NCBI GenBank assembly: GCA_963978905.1
Contig: OZ022256.1
Location: 57,252,646-57,316,645, forward strand
Length of the DNA: 64,000 nucleotides
Direction: 5' to 3'
Source of the DNA: Trichostrongylus colubriformis
Taxonomy: Eukaryota > Nematoda > Chromadorea > Rhabditida > Trichostrongylidae
Both the position numbers and the translations under genes were made by a program. The notes below the pieces were generated by a model, which was given only the letters and a program-made list of their open reading frames with translations, had not been told where the DNA came from and searched no databases. Position 1 is the stretch's first letter. The number at the start of each line of letters is the position of its first letter. Below are positions 1 to 12,190 of the stretch, piece after piece.

Positions 1-1262
1 ATAATTGCTCTCTACCGTAATTCTGCTAAAAATTGGGCTACGATGCTTTTTCTATTTTTCTGCTCATCTCTCGACCAAGAATGAGGCTAGCAAGAGTCAT
101 AAAGATGTTTTGTTCTTTGACTTCGAATGCCAGCTGGTAGAGAAGCTTGTGAATCCATATGACTGCTGTCGGGAATACCCTCGAAAAAATGCAAAAGTGA
201 TTGATTTTCGAGAACAGTCTGAGAAACGTCATATTTTCCACCAGAGAGGTTTGATTGATATGTTAAGTGATCCTTCTAAAAAACTGGGGTGTGTGTAATA
301 GTTAAGTATGATGTATTTCATGAAGAAGGTGCAAGCCTATTCACTCATTCTCACTTTTCCCGCTTGCCTTTCTGATTTTCGCGGATTTCGTCTCAGTTTT
401 CCATTTTGATTCCATTTCCAAGCCATGTGCTGAAACGAAACTGCATTTGAAAAAAAGCTCATAATGAAAGTCTTTCTGGAGGTCCCCTTCGCCAATCTCA
501 CGCTTGAGATTGGAGTGCATGGAATTGTTGAATGATGATCGAGCTTGGGAGGTGAATTTTATAAACTTTTGCCCGCCATCCCGATTAATTGCACCAGATG
601 TAAGCCAACCAGGCGGCTTTCCCCAGATGGCCGTGTGGAATTTATTTCTGGCGCATGTGAAAATTCGCCGAACAACGTAAAATTGCTCATGAGGCATCCT
701 GGCTCCTCCTTTGCTTTGCGGCATCAACATCTTTCAGACGCTATGATCCTTTCCACGATCATAGCAGTAAGATCCTTAGTTGTCGATTTTTTTAAAATTT
801 TATATTCTCTGCTGTTTGCAAATTATTTTTCTCACATTTTTCGAAAAAGCGACGGTAGGCGACGGATTAAACGGCACAAACCGTCGCACCGTCATAAGTT
901 CGTTAAAAGTGAATAAAAGGGGAATTAATCAGCTGCGCAAACTTAATTATTTTTACGTGTTTTTGAAAGATCACCCTCAATGAACTTTTATTTGTTTTTG
1001 TTCGTTCACTGAAGTATGGTGATAAAGTGACCATTGTTCGAGGCTGTGCTATAAGGATCTATGGTCTGTGGGGTTTGATCGAGCCAATATTTGTATTCAT
1101 CCTGATGAGTTTGGTACCTGAACCTTTCATACGAAAGAATTGTTGCATGTGGCTTACCGCTGCACTACATTCTCAGCTCTTGGCTCAGCAACCTAGCAAG
1201 TTTTACATCTCTCGAGGAATTTTTTGTTGTTTTTTTTTTGTTGTCAAGCTATGGTAAAATGC
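1..1262. other. No supported gene
   Basis: AT-rich DNA. Open frames up to 129 codons overlap on both strands with no splice structure or domain. Nothing further is seen. Confidence 0.5.
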
Positions 1263-1285
1263 CATTCGGAAGCTGAGTTAACGTG

Positions 1286-1448
1286 GAAGCGCCCCCTTTA
1301 GTGAAATGTGCGGGTTCGAGTCCCGTCCGAGAAGGAAGCTTGTGCCCATAACTCATTGTCAGCATGCATGTAACATCTTTCGCATCACGGGGTGCGGCGA
1401 AAATCAGCAGCTATCGAAGATCAAAAATATCAAAATCAATTTTTTTTT
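1286..1448 (+). repeat. tRNA-derived SINE-like family 1, copy 3
   Basis: A B box (gggttcgagtccc) is followed by the family body ggcgaaaatcagcagctatc and a T-run. The A-box region is diverged. Confidence 0.65.
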
Positions 1449-2879
1449 GTTGTTTTGATCAAATCTGATACTGAATGAACAGGACCAGCTAAAAGTGCTG
1501 AGAACATCTTGAGTGATTTCGATCCTCCCAATCAGGAAGTATAAGCGCTGCTGTATCAGATGTTAACCAAGTTTAGCTACTATTTCGATTATATTACGAT
1601 ACTGTGGATAATGCGATAATAACTTTTGGGTCAATGTGGGTCGGGTGGGGAGAGAGAGGAGAAGTTTGACCGAAACGAAACCTTTTATGTCGCGAACTCG
1701 GATACTGAAACGTACAAAGGAATTTCTCACGACTGTTACAGTAGTAGACAATGTGAAATGCTTTTTCGTGGATAACGAGGGGATATGCATTTGAGCGTAA
1801 GCCTAGGAAGGGTGAAGAAGCCTCGACTGGGTGGAGCGAAGAAGCCTCGACGTGGGTGGAATATGTATGTTTCATGTGTATGAGAAATTTCTTTGTGTGA
1901 TAAAAATGGACCACGGCACTTCTCCCCCCTCTCCAGGCTTGAGCTAAACTTTCAGCCTCCATGCAATGTTTGCAATGTCTTTATGTGCCGTGAGCAATGG
2001 CGTGCGATATGCTATCATTGAGTCATGAAACGTGAAGATGCGCTGTTTTGTTTTGGTGCATCACTCCCAAAGGTAAAGAAGTAATAAATATTAACGAAGA
2101 GATCATGTTTGAAAGGTTCAAGGAGGAGAAACAAGGAAGTAGTTTCAGTTTAGATGATAATTTTGCTGCAAGAAACCAAAGCAGTCTCAACACATTTATT
2201 TATCTACAAAATCTACAATCGTACCAAATCCGAAATCACAATGACCATGAGCAGCCTCGATTTGACGTTTGTCTTTGAGTAAGCTCGATAAACCTTGAGT
2301 CTAGTTTAGCCTGCATATTCGCCGGAAGTATTGTGAACACGGATGGAAGATCTGTGTGTCCAGGATCATTACATTAAAACAGCCTGACGATTCGGTTTGT
2401 GAATCTTAACCCGAACCCGTTCTTCGGTGAGATAGGACTCTAGTGCCCACCAACCCCGGAGAAGCGATATCCCCTTCCGCGCTCCTCTTATCCTCAAAGG
2501 GCGGAGCTTGAATGTCATCATGAACGTGGATTCATGGCACGCATCTCCTTTCGAACCATATTGACTTTACCTTTTTATGTGTCAGTATTTGATGTCCTAG
2601 AGAGGGATAGGGCTGTACTGTCGTCATGAAGTTTCCACATCAAAATTACCGGAAGCATCTTTCATCGGGAAGCAGGGATGTCTGCCATTAGGACAGAATA
2701 TTCGCATAGTCGCGTGTGACGCGCGATGCGTGCGAATCAAGCGTGCCGTATTATGTGGGTCCTGACTAGATTACACTTTAATGTAAGACACTGTTATCTT
2801 GCGATCCATCTCATACAGCGCAACTAGCTCGCACCCATCTCGTACGTCCCAAAGTTTCAGTCCCAGTGATCAATTCTGA
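1449..2879. other. No supported gene
   Basis: Apart from the tandem duplication at 1815 there is only unassigned sequence, with some GC-rich blocks near 2400-2500 and 2700. Confidence 0.5.
1815..1861 (+). repeat. Tandem duplication of about 23 bp
   Basis: gaagaagcctcgactgggtg and gaagaagcctcgacgtgggt follow each other. Confidence 0.85.
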
Positions 2880-3247
2880 TTAAAGGAAGAGTGCGCAGGG
2901 AATTTAGTTTTTCTGCTACCCATATATTTATGTTGTAGTCGTAATAAGAGCTGCATGCAAAGTTCAGCCGGAAAAATGGGAATCCGGCTAATACACACCT
3001 CCTCAAATCGGTGGCTGAAGGGCGGAGCCTCATGACGAGTGTTCTGCTCGTCGTACGCTGCGGTTGGAGAAGCATAGTGGGAACAGGAACCCAGTCCCAC
3101 TCTTCGTCCCCGACCGCGACGGACAACAGGGCGGGCATCTACTCTGAAGCCCTGCCTCCTCTACCACCACTTCGAAAAGCTGTATCTCAGCCGGGCTCGA
3201 AGTGGGTAGAAGAGGAACTCATTTTTCCGTGCCTAATTCTTCTAATC
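2880..3247. mobile_element. Palindromic MITE A, right arm shortened
   Basis: The left arm (taaaggaagagtgcgcaggg, tatttatgttgtagtcgtaa, gagctgcatgcaaagttcag) and GC-rich centre are present. On the right, the mirrored gcatgcggccc part is deleted and only aactcatttttccgtgccta remains. Confidence 0.75.
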
Positions 3248-4302
3248 AGTTCAAGTTCATGAAACATTTTCACCGGGGACATAGTGAATATGTAATCTCA
3301 GACATCTTACCTGGTCATCTTTCATTTTGGTTCGGTAAGCCAAGAGCATCTTCGCCTGACCCCAGTGATCCCCAGGGCGCTCGAGCAATAACTTACATTC
3401 ATCACTTACTGCTGGCACCTTTTGTTTCCACTGCTGATATTTTGTAACTTTTACACTTCTGCGCTTACTTTCAATCAGTTTATAACCTCTCCAGTTCCTG
3501 TTCTCTCCATTTTCACGCTCGAATCTTCCATTCATCTTCACACAAGCACTGGTTTTTCCTCGGACTAGTGTAGGGTTAGCTCAAATGTGTGGCCATTCTA
3601 AGTGTTAATTTGCTGCTCATCCAATTACTTCAGTGTCTCGTGCGTGATAGGATGGATGGTGTAAGACTGTTAGTAACAGCATGCCTCTCGGGTTTTCAGA
3701 AACACAGTGCCAATGCATTTCAGCTAAAGAAGCTATCTAGACGACCGGATGAAAATTCGTATGGAATGCGCGGCCTTGGCTTTTTCACCCAACCTGTAGC
3801 GGTTTTCAAATTGTATTTCCATATAGATACAAGTGTACCAGCTATGTAATCGGCTCTCTTTCTGCACTTTCCAATGTTGTAGAAGCATTACTGTTTATCA
3901 CGTGTCACCAATTTTATCGATTCATGTCGCCTAGATGTCATTAGGGTTACTATGGTTCAGGTGCCGAGGTCACATTCGTTTTGATATTGAACGCTGGACC
4001 AATAACAATCGAAATTTGGAATACCATCAAATATTTCTATACTTTATATTATGGAATGCGGTCTGCGTAGAATCAAACCCTATATATAAACCAGGCGTTT
4101 GGTATGTCTGTATGTCTGTGTGTCCACGCTTTGGTTCAACTACCCAAGTTTGAGGTGTAGAGGGCTTGGTCTACGGGCTTGGGTGAGAGAGTTCGATACA
4201 AGAGCTGACTTTGCATGCTTCCATGTGTGACGCGCAGAAGCGTACGCCAGCCCAACTGGTATTAGAGAATGACGGGATTGTACTGCTATGATGCTCAGCT
4301 AT

Positions 4303-5813
4303 GAACCTTTCCGGGAGGGGGGCTTTAGTCAGGATTGACCTTCCACGACTCCTGCCTCGCACCTTCACTAATTACTTCGCACCTCTCCGAATGCGCCCAA
4401 GGGATGACCTCCCTAATTGCCTTCGCTTAAGTCAACATTTACAGCGCAAGGAACAGAAAGCGTGGATTTTAGTTACGACAAAGAGAGATTTGCAGAATTA
4501 ATTGAAATTATTAGGTTGCAAGGAAAGTTGGCCGGTTCGCGTTCATAAGATGAATTCAAATCTCACAGCGCGTCAACATGAATCAGCTACATATTGTGCT
4601 CCTTAGACAAAAAGTCGCTCTTTCTGGATATATGTTTTATTTGGAATGCCACAAGGTTTCCGAATTATTAGGGGGATTTTGAAGTACTGCGAAATGGCAC
4701 TTTTTGGATGACTTCACTTCACAAGTCCTTGTTTAGCCAAGTCCCAGCGAAGGTGGCCACAAATGTGAGTGCTGCAAGGCGAGGGGGTAGAGCATTGGAC
4801 GGAACATTTTGTCCCTGGTTTCAGAAGTGCAAAATGAGAATGAGTTGCTCGAATTTTCAATTGATCAAATCGCTTCAACTGAAACGGCAGAAAGCGATGA
4901 CCCATACTTGCAGGGAATGTTCAAAAGTATTGGCCCTCAACACACAAACTTGGTTAGCCACCTGAAGTAGCCTTGATCTGGAAAAACACAAAAAGAGTGC
5001 CGCGGGACCCTTCAGAACAGCTTGCGCAAGCGCATTCTCCACAAATTGAAGCAGTTGCAGGCTGAAGCCCTCACTCGTGTACCATATTCACCAGATCTAG
5101 GGCTAACTGAGCCCCATTTTCCCAAACATCTGAACAGCTTCTTCAGCAGCAGTGTTCAGAAAGAGGGGTGATCTGAAGTCGAATTTTTTTGATTTTGCGC
5201 TATAGAAATCGTCATCTCCTCATCAAAATGAGATCCATGAATATCCATGATATTTCTAAAAGTGTTGCGAATCAATTGGTGCTAATTCTGTGAGAAAGGA
5301 CGCAGTCCAAGCCGAGTTATGATCTTCCGAAGTTGAAATTGCGAAAAGCGGCCAAAACTTTCCTTACAACCTAATATTAAAAATTCATGAAAGAAAGAGA
5401 TTAAGTAAAACGTGAAAAATGGAACAATGAGTCTGAAATGAAAAAGAACTAACTGAGCAATACATGAGAAGTAATTATGGTAGTTTTCTGATTTTCTGAT
5501 CTCTGAGTCCAAAAACGTTCGTGAGATCTTCGTGAGATTCTCTCCTTATATTACTATCTTTTATATAACTTCGAAATTCTCTCTTTTTCTGCTGCATAAT
5601 GATACCATGCAATTTTAATTATTCCATTTACTGATGTTATAAATATACTAATTAGTCACTTAGTGATGAATCTATGAAGCAGCCAGATCGGCCAATTAAG
5701 CGAGGTCATCCCTTGGGCGAATTCGCAGAGGTGCGAAGTAATTAGGGAAGGTGCGAGGCAGGAGTCGTGGAAGGTCAATCCTGACTAAAGCCCCCCTCCC
5801 AACCTTTCCTGGC
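4303..5813. mobile_element. Decayed mariner-type DNA between 120-bp inverted arms
   Basis: The segment 4303-4425 (ttccgggaggggggctttag onward) recurs inverted at about 5693-5813, with roughly 85-90% match judged by eye. Between the arms lies a mariner transposase remnant. The arms are much longer than normal mariner ends, so they may be part of a composite or foldback-like element. Confidence 0.7.
5030..5205 (+). pseudogene. Mariner transposase C-terminal remnant
   Basis: The frame reads ILHKLKQLQAEALTRVPYSP, DLGLTEPHFPKHLNSFF, then an in-frame stop. This matches the YSPDL-x-PTD-HxF segment that carries the last catalytic Asp region of mariner (DD34D) transposases. Here the second Asp of the PTD motif is Glu (LTEP), and stops follow. 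It cannot encode an active enzyme. Confidence 0.8.
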
Positions 5814-5949
5814 ATCGACTCATAAGCTCCCACCTTGTCGTATAGAAGCTTAATAGTGTGAAAAAACTGGTTTTTTGTTACTGAAATATTTGTCTCAAGA
5901 AACCTACCCTGGACTTGTTTTACCAAGGAAATTAGATGGTTGTATAGTT

Positions 5950-6185
5950 ATATTCCGAATCGTGGTGGCAAGCGAATGCGATTTGGCCCATCATTGATCT
6001 GCGGGGTCCAGCCTATGCAATAGTCAGTGCTTCCATCCTCACAGACGGCTCTGGTGCCAGTCTACCGAGCCCGGAGGGATGGAAGGGTTGGTTAACCTGG
6101 GCGAGCGTTGATGCGGGATTTGCCATCCGCACCGTGAGAGTGGGAAAGCGCACCACTCGTCACTACCCATTTACGCTCCACGTAC
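5950..6185 (-). repeat. tRNA-like SINE family 2, copy 2
   Basis: The minus strand carries the same head and body as copy 1, with acctggcgagc-like junction sequence. An open frame of 147 codons here is only a by-product. Confidence 0.7.
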
Positions 6186-6230
6186 AACCTTATATCCTTC
6201 TGAAAATAATATATATACTTATATTGGTGA

Positions 6231-7239
6231 TATCGAAAACGTTGGGGTACGCCTTTGATTCTCGTACTTTGACAACTATAAATGGCCTTCCGAAATTCTT
6301 GACTACCGACTTCAACTAGCCTGAATAGATTACTATCGCCGCTGGTTAGTAGTGCTATACGTATCCTATCGCTTAGCAATAAATCACACGAAAACGAGTC
6401 TGTGGCTGGCGCACCAGATGAATATGACTCAGAAATTCCTACGGGCATTTTTCGTTCCCCAACGAGATCGCGTGTGAAAATGCTGCTCTCAAAATACCAT
6501 GAGCTGTGAACTGCCCTTTTGCCGATTAGCCTCATTCAATTCCACAAATGGGCAGTCGGCCAGATTTTGCCGAAATTGGCCCCAATTTACTAGCAGTCAT
6601 TCGCAGGAGGGAGGAGGAGGGGGGGGGGGGGCGGTGGTTTCTCGCTTGTCTGTCAAGGCACTGTTGTATTAGGCCACTGAAATTGTAGTGAGAGATTACG
6701 AAGATACGCCGTGAATCCGTCTGCCATGCCCTGGTCTCGGAACTGTTTGACTGTGACCTTTCCCACTACTGGAGGCACCCGTTACTTAAGGCGAATATTG
6801 ATCTTTGCATACGCTTGATACATCGTGTTCGAAGGCACAAAGAAGAGTGCATGGCGTATTCAAAAAAGGGAAAGCACAAGAAAAGTACTGTCGAACCTTG
6901 GATGGCTCATGATTTTCGATGGCTGTGCTGTTCAGGGTATCTTTGTTCAGAATTTATAGGACTAGTTGCCCTCTGGAGAAGCTCTTGACTGCAATCCCTG
7001 AGATGATAATTAATCCAGGCTGATTGCCCCTGTTCGACTGTTCAACATGGGCGCGAAATGAATAAGACAAGAAGACCCCCTGGACTGGAGAAATGAATAA
7101 AAGGGCTCTCGGTCATCTCTGTTTCAACTTTTATTACACGTTTTCCTTTTTCGCTTCCATAGAAGTTTCATAGACACCTACACATTTTCTTTGATGTCTG
7201 CTTCTTGGCGTCCAAACCGTTAAGATGTCGAAGTAGGCA
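6231..7239. other. No supported gene; G-run at 6619
   Basis: Unassigned DNA with a run of 13 G at 6619-6631 next to GGAGG repeats. No gene or family repeat is recognised. Confidence 0.5.
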
Positions 7240-7449
7240 TTATGCTTTGTTACGGCCACTATACTTGCCGTTCCATTGCATGGTGCAGTAGGAGCCGATA
7301 CGACGTTGCTTCGCGTCTAATTTTCGCCTAAATCTCCATATGACCGTAGCGAAAATGCCCAATTGTGCTGCGTTTGCGTGGCCGTGCCTTCCCGTGTACA
7401 CTACAACCATAGCTTCTATTCGCTGTTCAACTGTAGATGCATTACTCAA
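7240..7449 (-). pseudogene. Possible helix-turn-helix fragment of a Tc1/mariner transposase
   Basis: A minus frame of 69 codons starts MSNASTVEQRIEAMVVVYTG, with AAQLGIFATVIWRFRRKLDA. The spacing of an Arg-rich helix after an Ala/Leu turn resembles the N-terminal DNA-binding domain of Tc1-type transposases. No catalytic part is adjacent, so the call is weak. Confidence 0.3.
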
Positions 7450-7642
7450 TCTTTGTCCCCGTTTGGGAAAGGAGGAACCCCTTCTGCGGTGACTAGGATC
7501 GTACTAGCGGCTTTAAAGATACGAAATGGGCGTCGAAGGCACCCGTGTCGGCTCTCCCTACTTTCAAAGTAACTCAAAGTCAGCATTAGGGTGATTGGTT
7601 ATTGAGAATCTCTGAAAGAAATCACTTACGTGGAAACTATAG

Positions 7643-8125
7643 GTCTGAAAAGGCTATCTATGGCGAAATCCCGGTGAAAAACGCGCCTCCAAACTGCAGA
7701 AAAGGCGCAACGGATAACAACTGATGCCTTGGATGACAGACTCCGCCTCCAGGCGACGTAACCCCTGGTTGGCTACGGTGGGAGCGACTGAATGTATGCG
7801 GCAGGATCGAAGGTATTGCGGCGCGCTTTCGCAGTTTTAACTCGAGGCTCACTTCAGAAAAAAATGCTGTCATATTTCCAAACATTTCGTTGTGTTTATT
7901 GGCAACATGCCTATGGAAATCTCGTACGGACTACCCCCCTCTCGACGGAAAGGTCGTCCACACCGAGAATTAAGCATAGGAAGGGAGTCCCGGTCATCGG
8001 GTTTTTGGCAATTTCTTTCCGTTTTTCCTTCATAATTGTACAGACTACTAGCCACCTCGACTTTCATATTTACTACCTCTTCTACTTTTCGTCCGTATTT
8101 CTTCTAATGCTGCCTTTAACGGTAA
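7643..8125 (+). repeat. Dispersed repeat R, copy 1
   Basis: The sequence from ctatctatggcgaaatcccg to the cctcgactttcatatttact region recurs inverted at 53455-53940. Shorter related pieces lie near 12070-12190, 13705-13960, 15545-15660 and 26270-26410. The open frame across it is not conserved between copies. Confidence 0.7.
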
Positions 8126-8594
8126 GTTCAACGATTGTGTTCTTTCATCACTACTTTGAAGCTAACACCCGATCTCTACAACATTCAGAAATTGCTCCTT
8201 TGTTTCGAGAGCCATTTAGAAGTAATATGGATTCTCTGGCACACTTTTCCTATAAAAGCGCTACAGTATGCCGTGGATAGAATCGTCCTTCTTCCAATTG
8301 CTAGGCTTTTTCTGACAAGAAAACCAAAACAAACAAACGGCTGAAACCTCTTAGCGAATCCATTTGCCACCCATTCTTCTATGAAACGAGAACAATCCTG
8401 AGCGCTAAAAAACTCAACGGTATCTACTCATTTCCATGGGTGATGTTTTTTCCAGCTGCTTTGATTTTTATGGATTTCCGACGTTATTTTTTTATAAATG
8501 TCATAATCCGTATTCTGAAGCGTGTCAATCATGCTCTTCATAGAGCCTAAAGAATAAGCTGTGTTATCTCTAAATATATGTACATATATTAGTA

Positions 8595-8850
8595 ACAGGA
8601 GAATATAAGGTTGTACGTGGAGCGTAAATGGTGTAGTGACGAGTGGTGCGCTCCCCACTTTCACGGTGCGCGGGTCAAATTCCGCATCAAGGCCCGCCCA
8701 GGTGAACCAAGCCTTCCATCCCTCCGGGCTCGGTAGGTTGGCACCAGAGCCGTCTGTGAAGATGGGAGCACTGACTTTTGCATAGGCTGGGCCCGCAAGT
8801 CATTGATGGGCCAAATCGCATTCGCTTGCCGCCAGGATTCGGGATGGAAC
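8595..8850 (+). repeat. tRNA-like SINE family 2, copy 1
   Basis: A head with TGGTGTAGTGACGAGTGG (A-box-like), ctttcacggtgcgcggg and a decayed B box, then body ccaagccttccatccctccg and ggccaaatcgcattcgcttg. It matches 5950-6185 inverted. Confidence 0.7.
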
Positions 8851-8861
8851 TATCTCTAAAC

Positions 8862-9000
8862 AACAATCTCAGTAACTCAGCATTCTTGTAGCAACCTTCG
8901 CATCGTGGGCTACGGCGAAAATCAGCAGCTATCAAAAACAAACTATCAAAGTCCATATCTACAGTAACGGTTTCTATATCAACATGGATTTCTTTAGAAA
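8862..9000 (+). repeat. Body of SINE-like family 1, copy 4, next to family 2
   Basis: ctcagcattcttgtagcaac then cggcgaaaatcagcagctat and a tail like that of copy 1. The tRNA-like head is absent; instead a family 2 copy abuts it. Confidence 0.65.
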
Positions 9001-10527
9001 CCACCGTTCGCTCTTCACCCACCGCATTCACATATCGACGAACTCCGAGAAAAATTGACGAATTCTGGCAAGTATACTCAAATCTACTTTCACACACTAG
9101 GGGTGCTTCTATGGCTTTAAAGCGAGTGGACAACATGGCGCACCCTGAAAAAGTAGCTAAAGTATGGAAGACGAACTTGATGTAATGCTTTTCTTACTTA
9201 AAATAGGCAGGAAATTGAATTTTTCTCATTTTTCGATGGGTTTTTCCCGCTTACTCTGCAGAAGAATCATCTCTGATTGCTATTCGTTGCATTGAACGAC
9301 ATATGCAAATTTTGTTGCACGCATGGAAATTTCCACGCAGAAATAGTAATACATCAATATCTCAATTTTTCCGAGCTTGATTTTTTACTGATTATCGCAA
9401 AATGAGCTTACAGTACTCTAATCAGCTGGGAAAAGACAACAACCGAGCGACAGTTGTTGTATTCATGAAAATTATACTTAGCGGTGTTGTTTATTGAATC
9501 GATCGAAATGTATCGTAAAAAAAAAATTTTTAAAAATGTAGAAGCTTCATCGGTTCAAGGGGTTAGTATCTAATTTTCTTTCACTGAAATATGCTAAAAA
9601 TTAAAATAATCTCTTTTCTACCGTGACCCAGTAGCCATGCTCTTGGCTCTCTTCCTGAGGTCTCAATCGCTTTTTGAGCTCCGCTTACCCGTTTGTAATC
9701 CATAATGTGAATCGGCGTGTCAGAAGATTAGATCCAAGAAACTACATACATACATGCAGTTTGGAAACGTACTTTCTCACAAAACTCCTTTTAGTTCTCA
9801 CTCGTTTTAATTGTTAAAATAGCTGTTGAAATCTGTGAAAAAAGGTGCAGACCTCTTTTCAGTAACTGCCCATTTCAACTGTGAAAATTACTATGAAAAT
9901 GGCTGAAGGAAATTCACCAGAACCTGAGCGAGAGAAAATGGGACTTTCGCATTGCAAAAAAATTTCCTTGCTTATTCGGTTTCAGTGGACCGTAAGAGTA
10001 AAATAATTAAAAAAAGGATTCCTCGTGTTTAGAGCGCTTGCTTGGATGCAATATTTCCTACATTGACATGCGACGTTAAATCAGTGTTTCCCCGCGGTAA
10101 GATATCGTGTGCGACGAGCGACCGGTCTATCGGACATCGAAACCACTGACATAAGGCCTCCACCCAAGGTTTCTGGTCAGCAACTTGAGCAGATCCCCTT
10201 TTATGGAGGTGTTGTGTCCCCTGGGCTGACAAGAGCGGCGCCACTTACCTGCATCATCTAAGTTGCAGCTGCTCGACTGGTATATCAGTTCGGGTAATGC
10301 TGTCACTCAGATTTGTGTGGGACACTCATCACTCGGTGTAACGACTGCATGAAATGTGTGCAATGGCAAGCTATAAATCGTTTTTGTTAGTAAGAAATAT
10401 CTCTTGATAGACCTTCAAATGGACAGACTGGTTAATTTAGAGCCCACTATTGTCGATTTTCTGAAGGTGAAGGCTCTAACAAGTTCCCTCAAGCCTACTC
10501 TTACAACGGGAAGCGGGTGCACTTGGG
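9001..10527. other. No supported gene
   Basis: Very AT-rich to about 10020, then a more GC-rich stretch to 10330. No splice-consistent coding signal is found. Confidence 0.5.
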
Positions 10528-10745
10528 CTCTTTTCTAGAAGTTGAGTTGTCGAAGTATCTAGACTTGAGGCAGCGTTCATACTTTGGTGCCGGCGGCAGG
10601 GCGTGACTGCGTACCTTTGCGTCTCCGCCTGTGCCATTCCATCTCGTTTCCTGCGTCGTCTCTGCATCTCCTCCGTGCCGCTCTGCATCGCTGCCTGTGA
10701 ACGCAACCACGCCTTGCCGGTGCAAAGCATGAACGCAGCCTAAGG
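10528..10745 (+). repeat. GC-rich dispersed repeat D, copy 1
   Basis: gccggcggcagggcgtgact, gcgtctccgcct, tgcctgtgaacgcaaccacg. The same order recurs at 55035-55245. Confidence 0.75.
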
Positions 10746-11175
10746 AATACAAATGCGAGAGGCCCTCATTTGTCACAGTCATGAAATTTTTGTAGTTAAC
10801 AAGGTGCAAGAAGTATGACACTCAATGGAATTTCTTAAATAGCCTCGAGTTAGTGTGATTTTCGAAGCACGAAGTGCTATGAGTTTAGGGGCAGACAGCT
10901 TTCGAGCATTAGTCAAGTAATTTTTCGAACTCTTGAAGTTTGCCACTAATTGGATGGGATTCGGCCCTCACGGCAGGAAGTTCTAGGCAAATCGGGTCGT
11001 CTGTTTGATATAGAATCAATTTTTCAGTCTTGTAAATACAAAATACTTGACCAACATTTAATAATATAAACATCATTACCCGAATTCCTGCACAGATCCA
11101 ATAGGTGTTATGACCACTAAACGCTTTGAATGCGAGAAAGCACAGTATCGTAGCAGTAGATCAGCGGCGAAATTA

Positions 11176-11245
11176 TAGGTTGCTGCATAGTTAATAGCTT
11201 TTTCAACAATTTTATTTGGCAAAACCGTTATACTAAAATGATAAT
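11176..11245. mobile_element. Mariner-type MITE B, left-end fragment
   Basis: taggttgctgcatagttaat then agctttttcaacaattttat matches the left end of copies 1 and 3. The rest is lost. Confidence 0.6.
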
Positions 11246-12069
11246 GTGTACCGCATATTTCATCGTTTTTATTCTTTTACTTCCCACTATAGTTTATGTG
11301 AATATTTTAAAGCTATGAAAAATACGGTAAAAACCGTCCATTTCCATTATGCAGCGATTGCCATTTCTTGGCCCTTGAAAAATGGTGGCACGTGAGATTT
11401 TTTATTATACTAATTCACTACGTGACTTCCATCTATTTTCCTTCGCTTTCGTCGGAATTCATAGCCGTTTTTCCGTTTGGCCGTTCTTCATTAGACCCTT
11501 GAATCCGTTAATATTCCTTCAACGCACGCCAATCCGGTGCTCCTCCCACATTCCGAATGTCCGCAATTATTTGTCGGGCCCGCACCACTGGTTTACCTTA
11601 TAACTGGGCTCTTACCTTTCAGTCATCTCAACATAAATATGTCACTATGTAAAAATGATCAGAAGTGACTTCATAAATATTAGAAAGAGAAGGAGCTTCC
11701 GTAAAATTGCATCCGTAGACCTTCAAAGATCCGAGGGATAAAATGGCTGCACTTATTTTTTTTTCTCTGAGTCGAATATCGCGTATGACAATTTTTTGGA
11801 GAACAAGGCAGCCGGCACTGGCAGTATGAAGGCCATTTACGCATTCGTCTATCTAAAGTTTTCAGAGACAGTGATAGTAGATGTAATGGGTAATGAGAAC
11901 TACCGAAATGGGCCACTCAAATGACAGCTAGAGTTCTGAGAAGACCGTGGCTAAATTCCTGATGAAAGGTGTGCCCCTACGAAACGTTTTGTTTTATCCC
12001 ACGCCATCTTTTTTTAAATCTGGCTCGCCCCATTCCGGAATCATTGGTGGGAAAGGGGTCTGATTTTTG

Positions 12070-12190
12070 AGTTTTTCACCTTTACATTCGGTTTTCCTTA
12101 ACTTTCGTATTAGTGAGCACCTCGACATCCATATTTAATGATCTTTCTATACTCGGCGGAATATCCTTAGCACCGCCTTTAAGTAGGAAT
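12070..12190 (+). repeat. Dispersed repeat R, fragment
   Basis: A fragment with cacctcgacatccatattta and the following caccgcctttaa resembles the right part of copy 1. Confidence 0.5.

Noticed and set aside
5..298. A 97-codon frame at the left edge.
   Set aside because: No domain or splice signal is visible, and the edge prevents checking upstream context.
6092..6535. A 147-codon minus-strand frame, one of the longest in the window.
   Set aside because: It overlaps SINE family 2 copy 2, and the other copies do not keep the frame.
7792..8280. A 162-codon plus-strand frame.
   Set aside because: It lies in dispersed repeat R; the second copy at 53455-53940 has stops and shifts in that frame.
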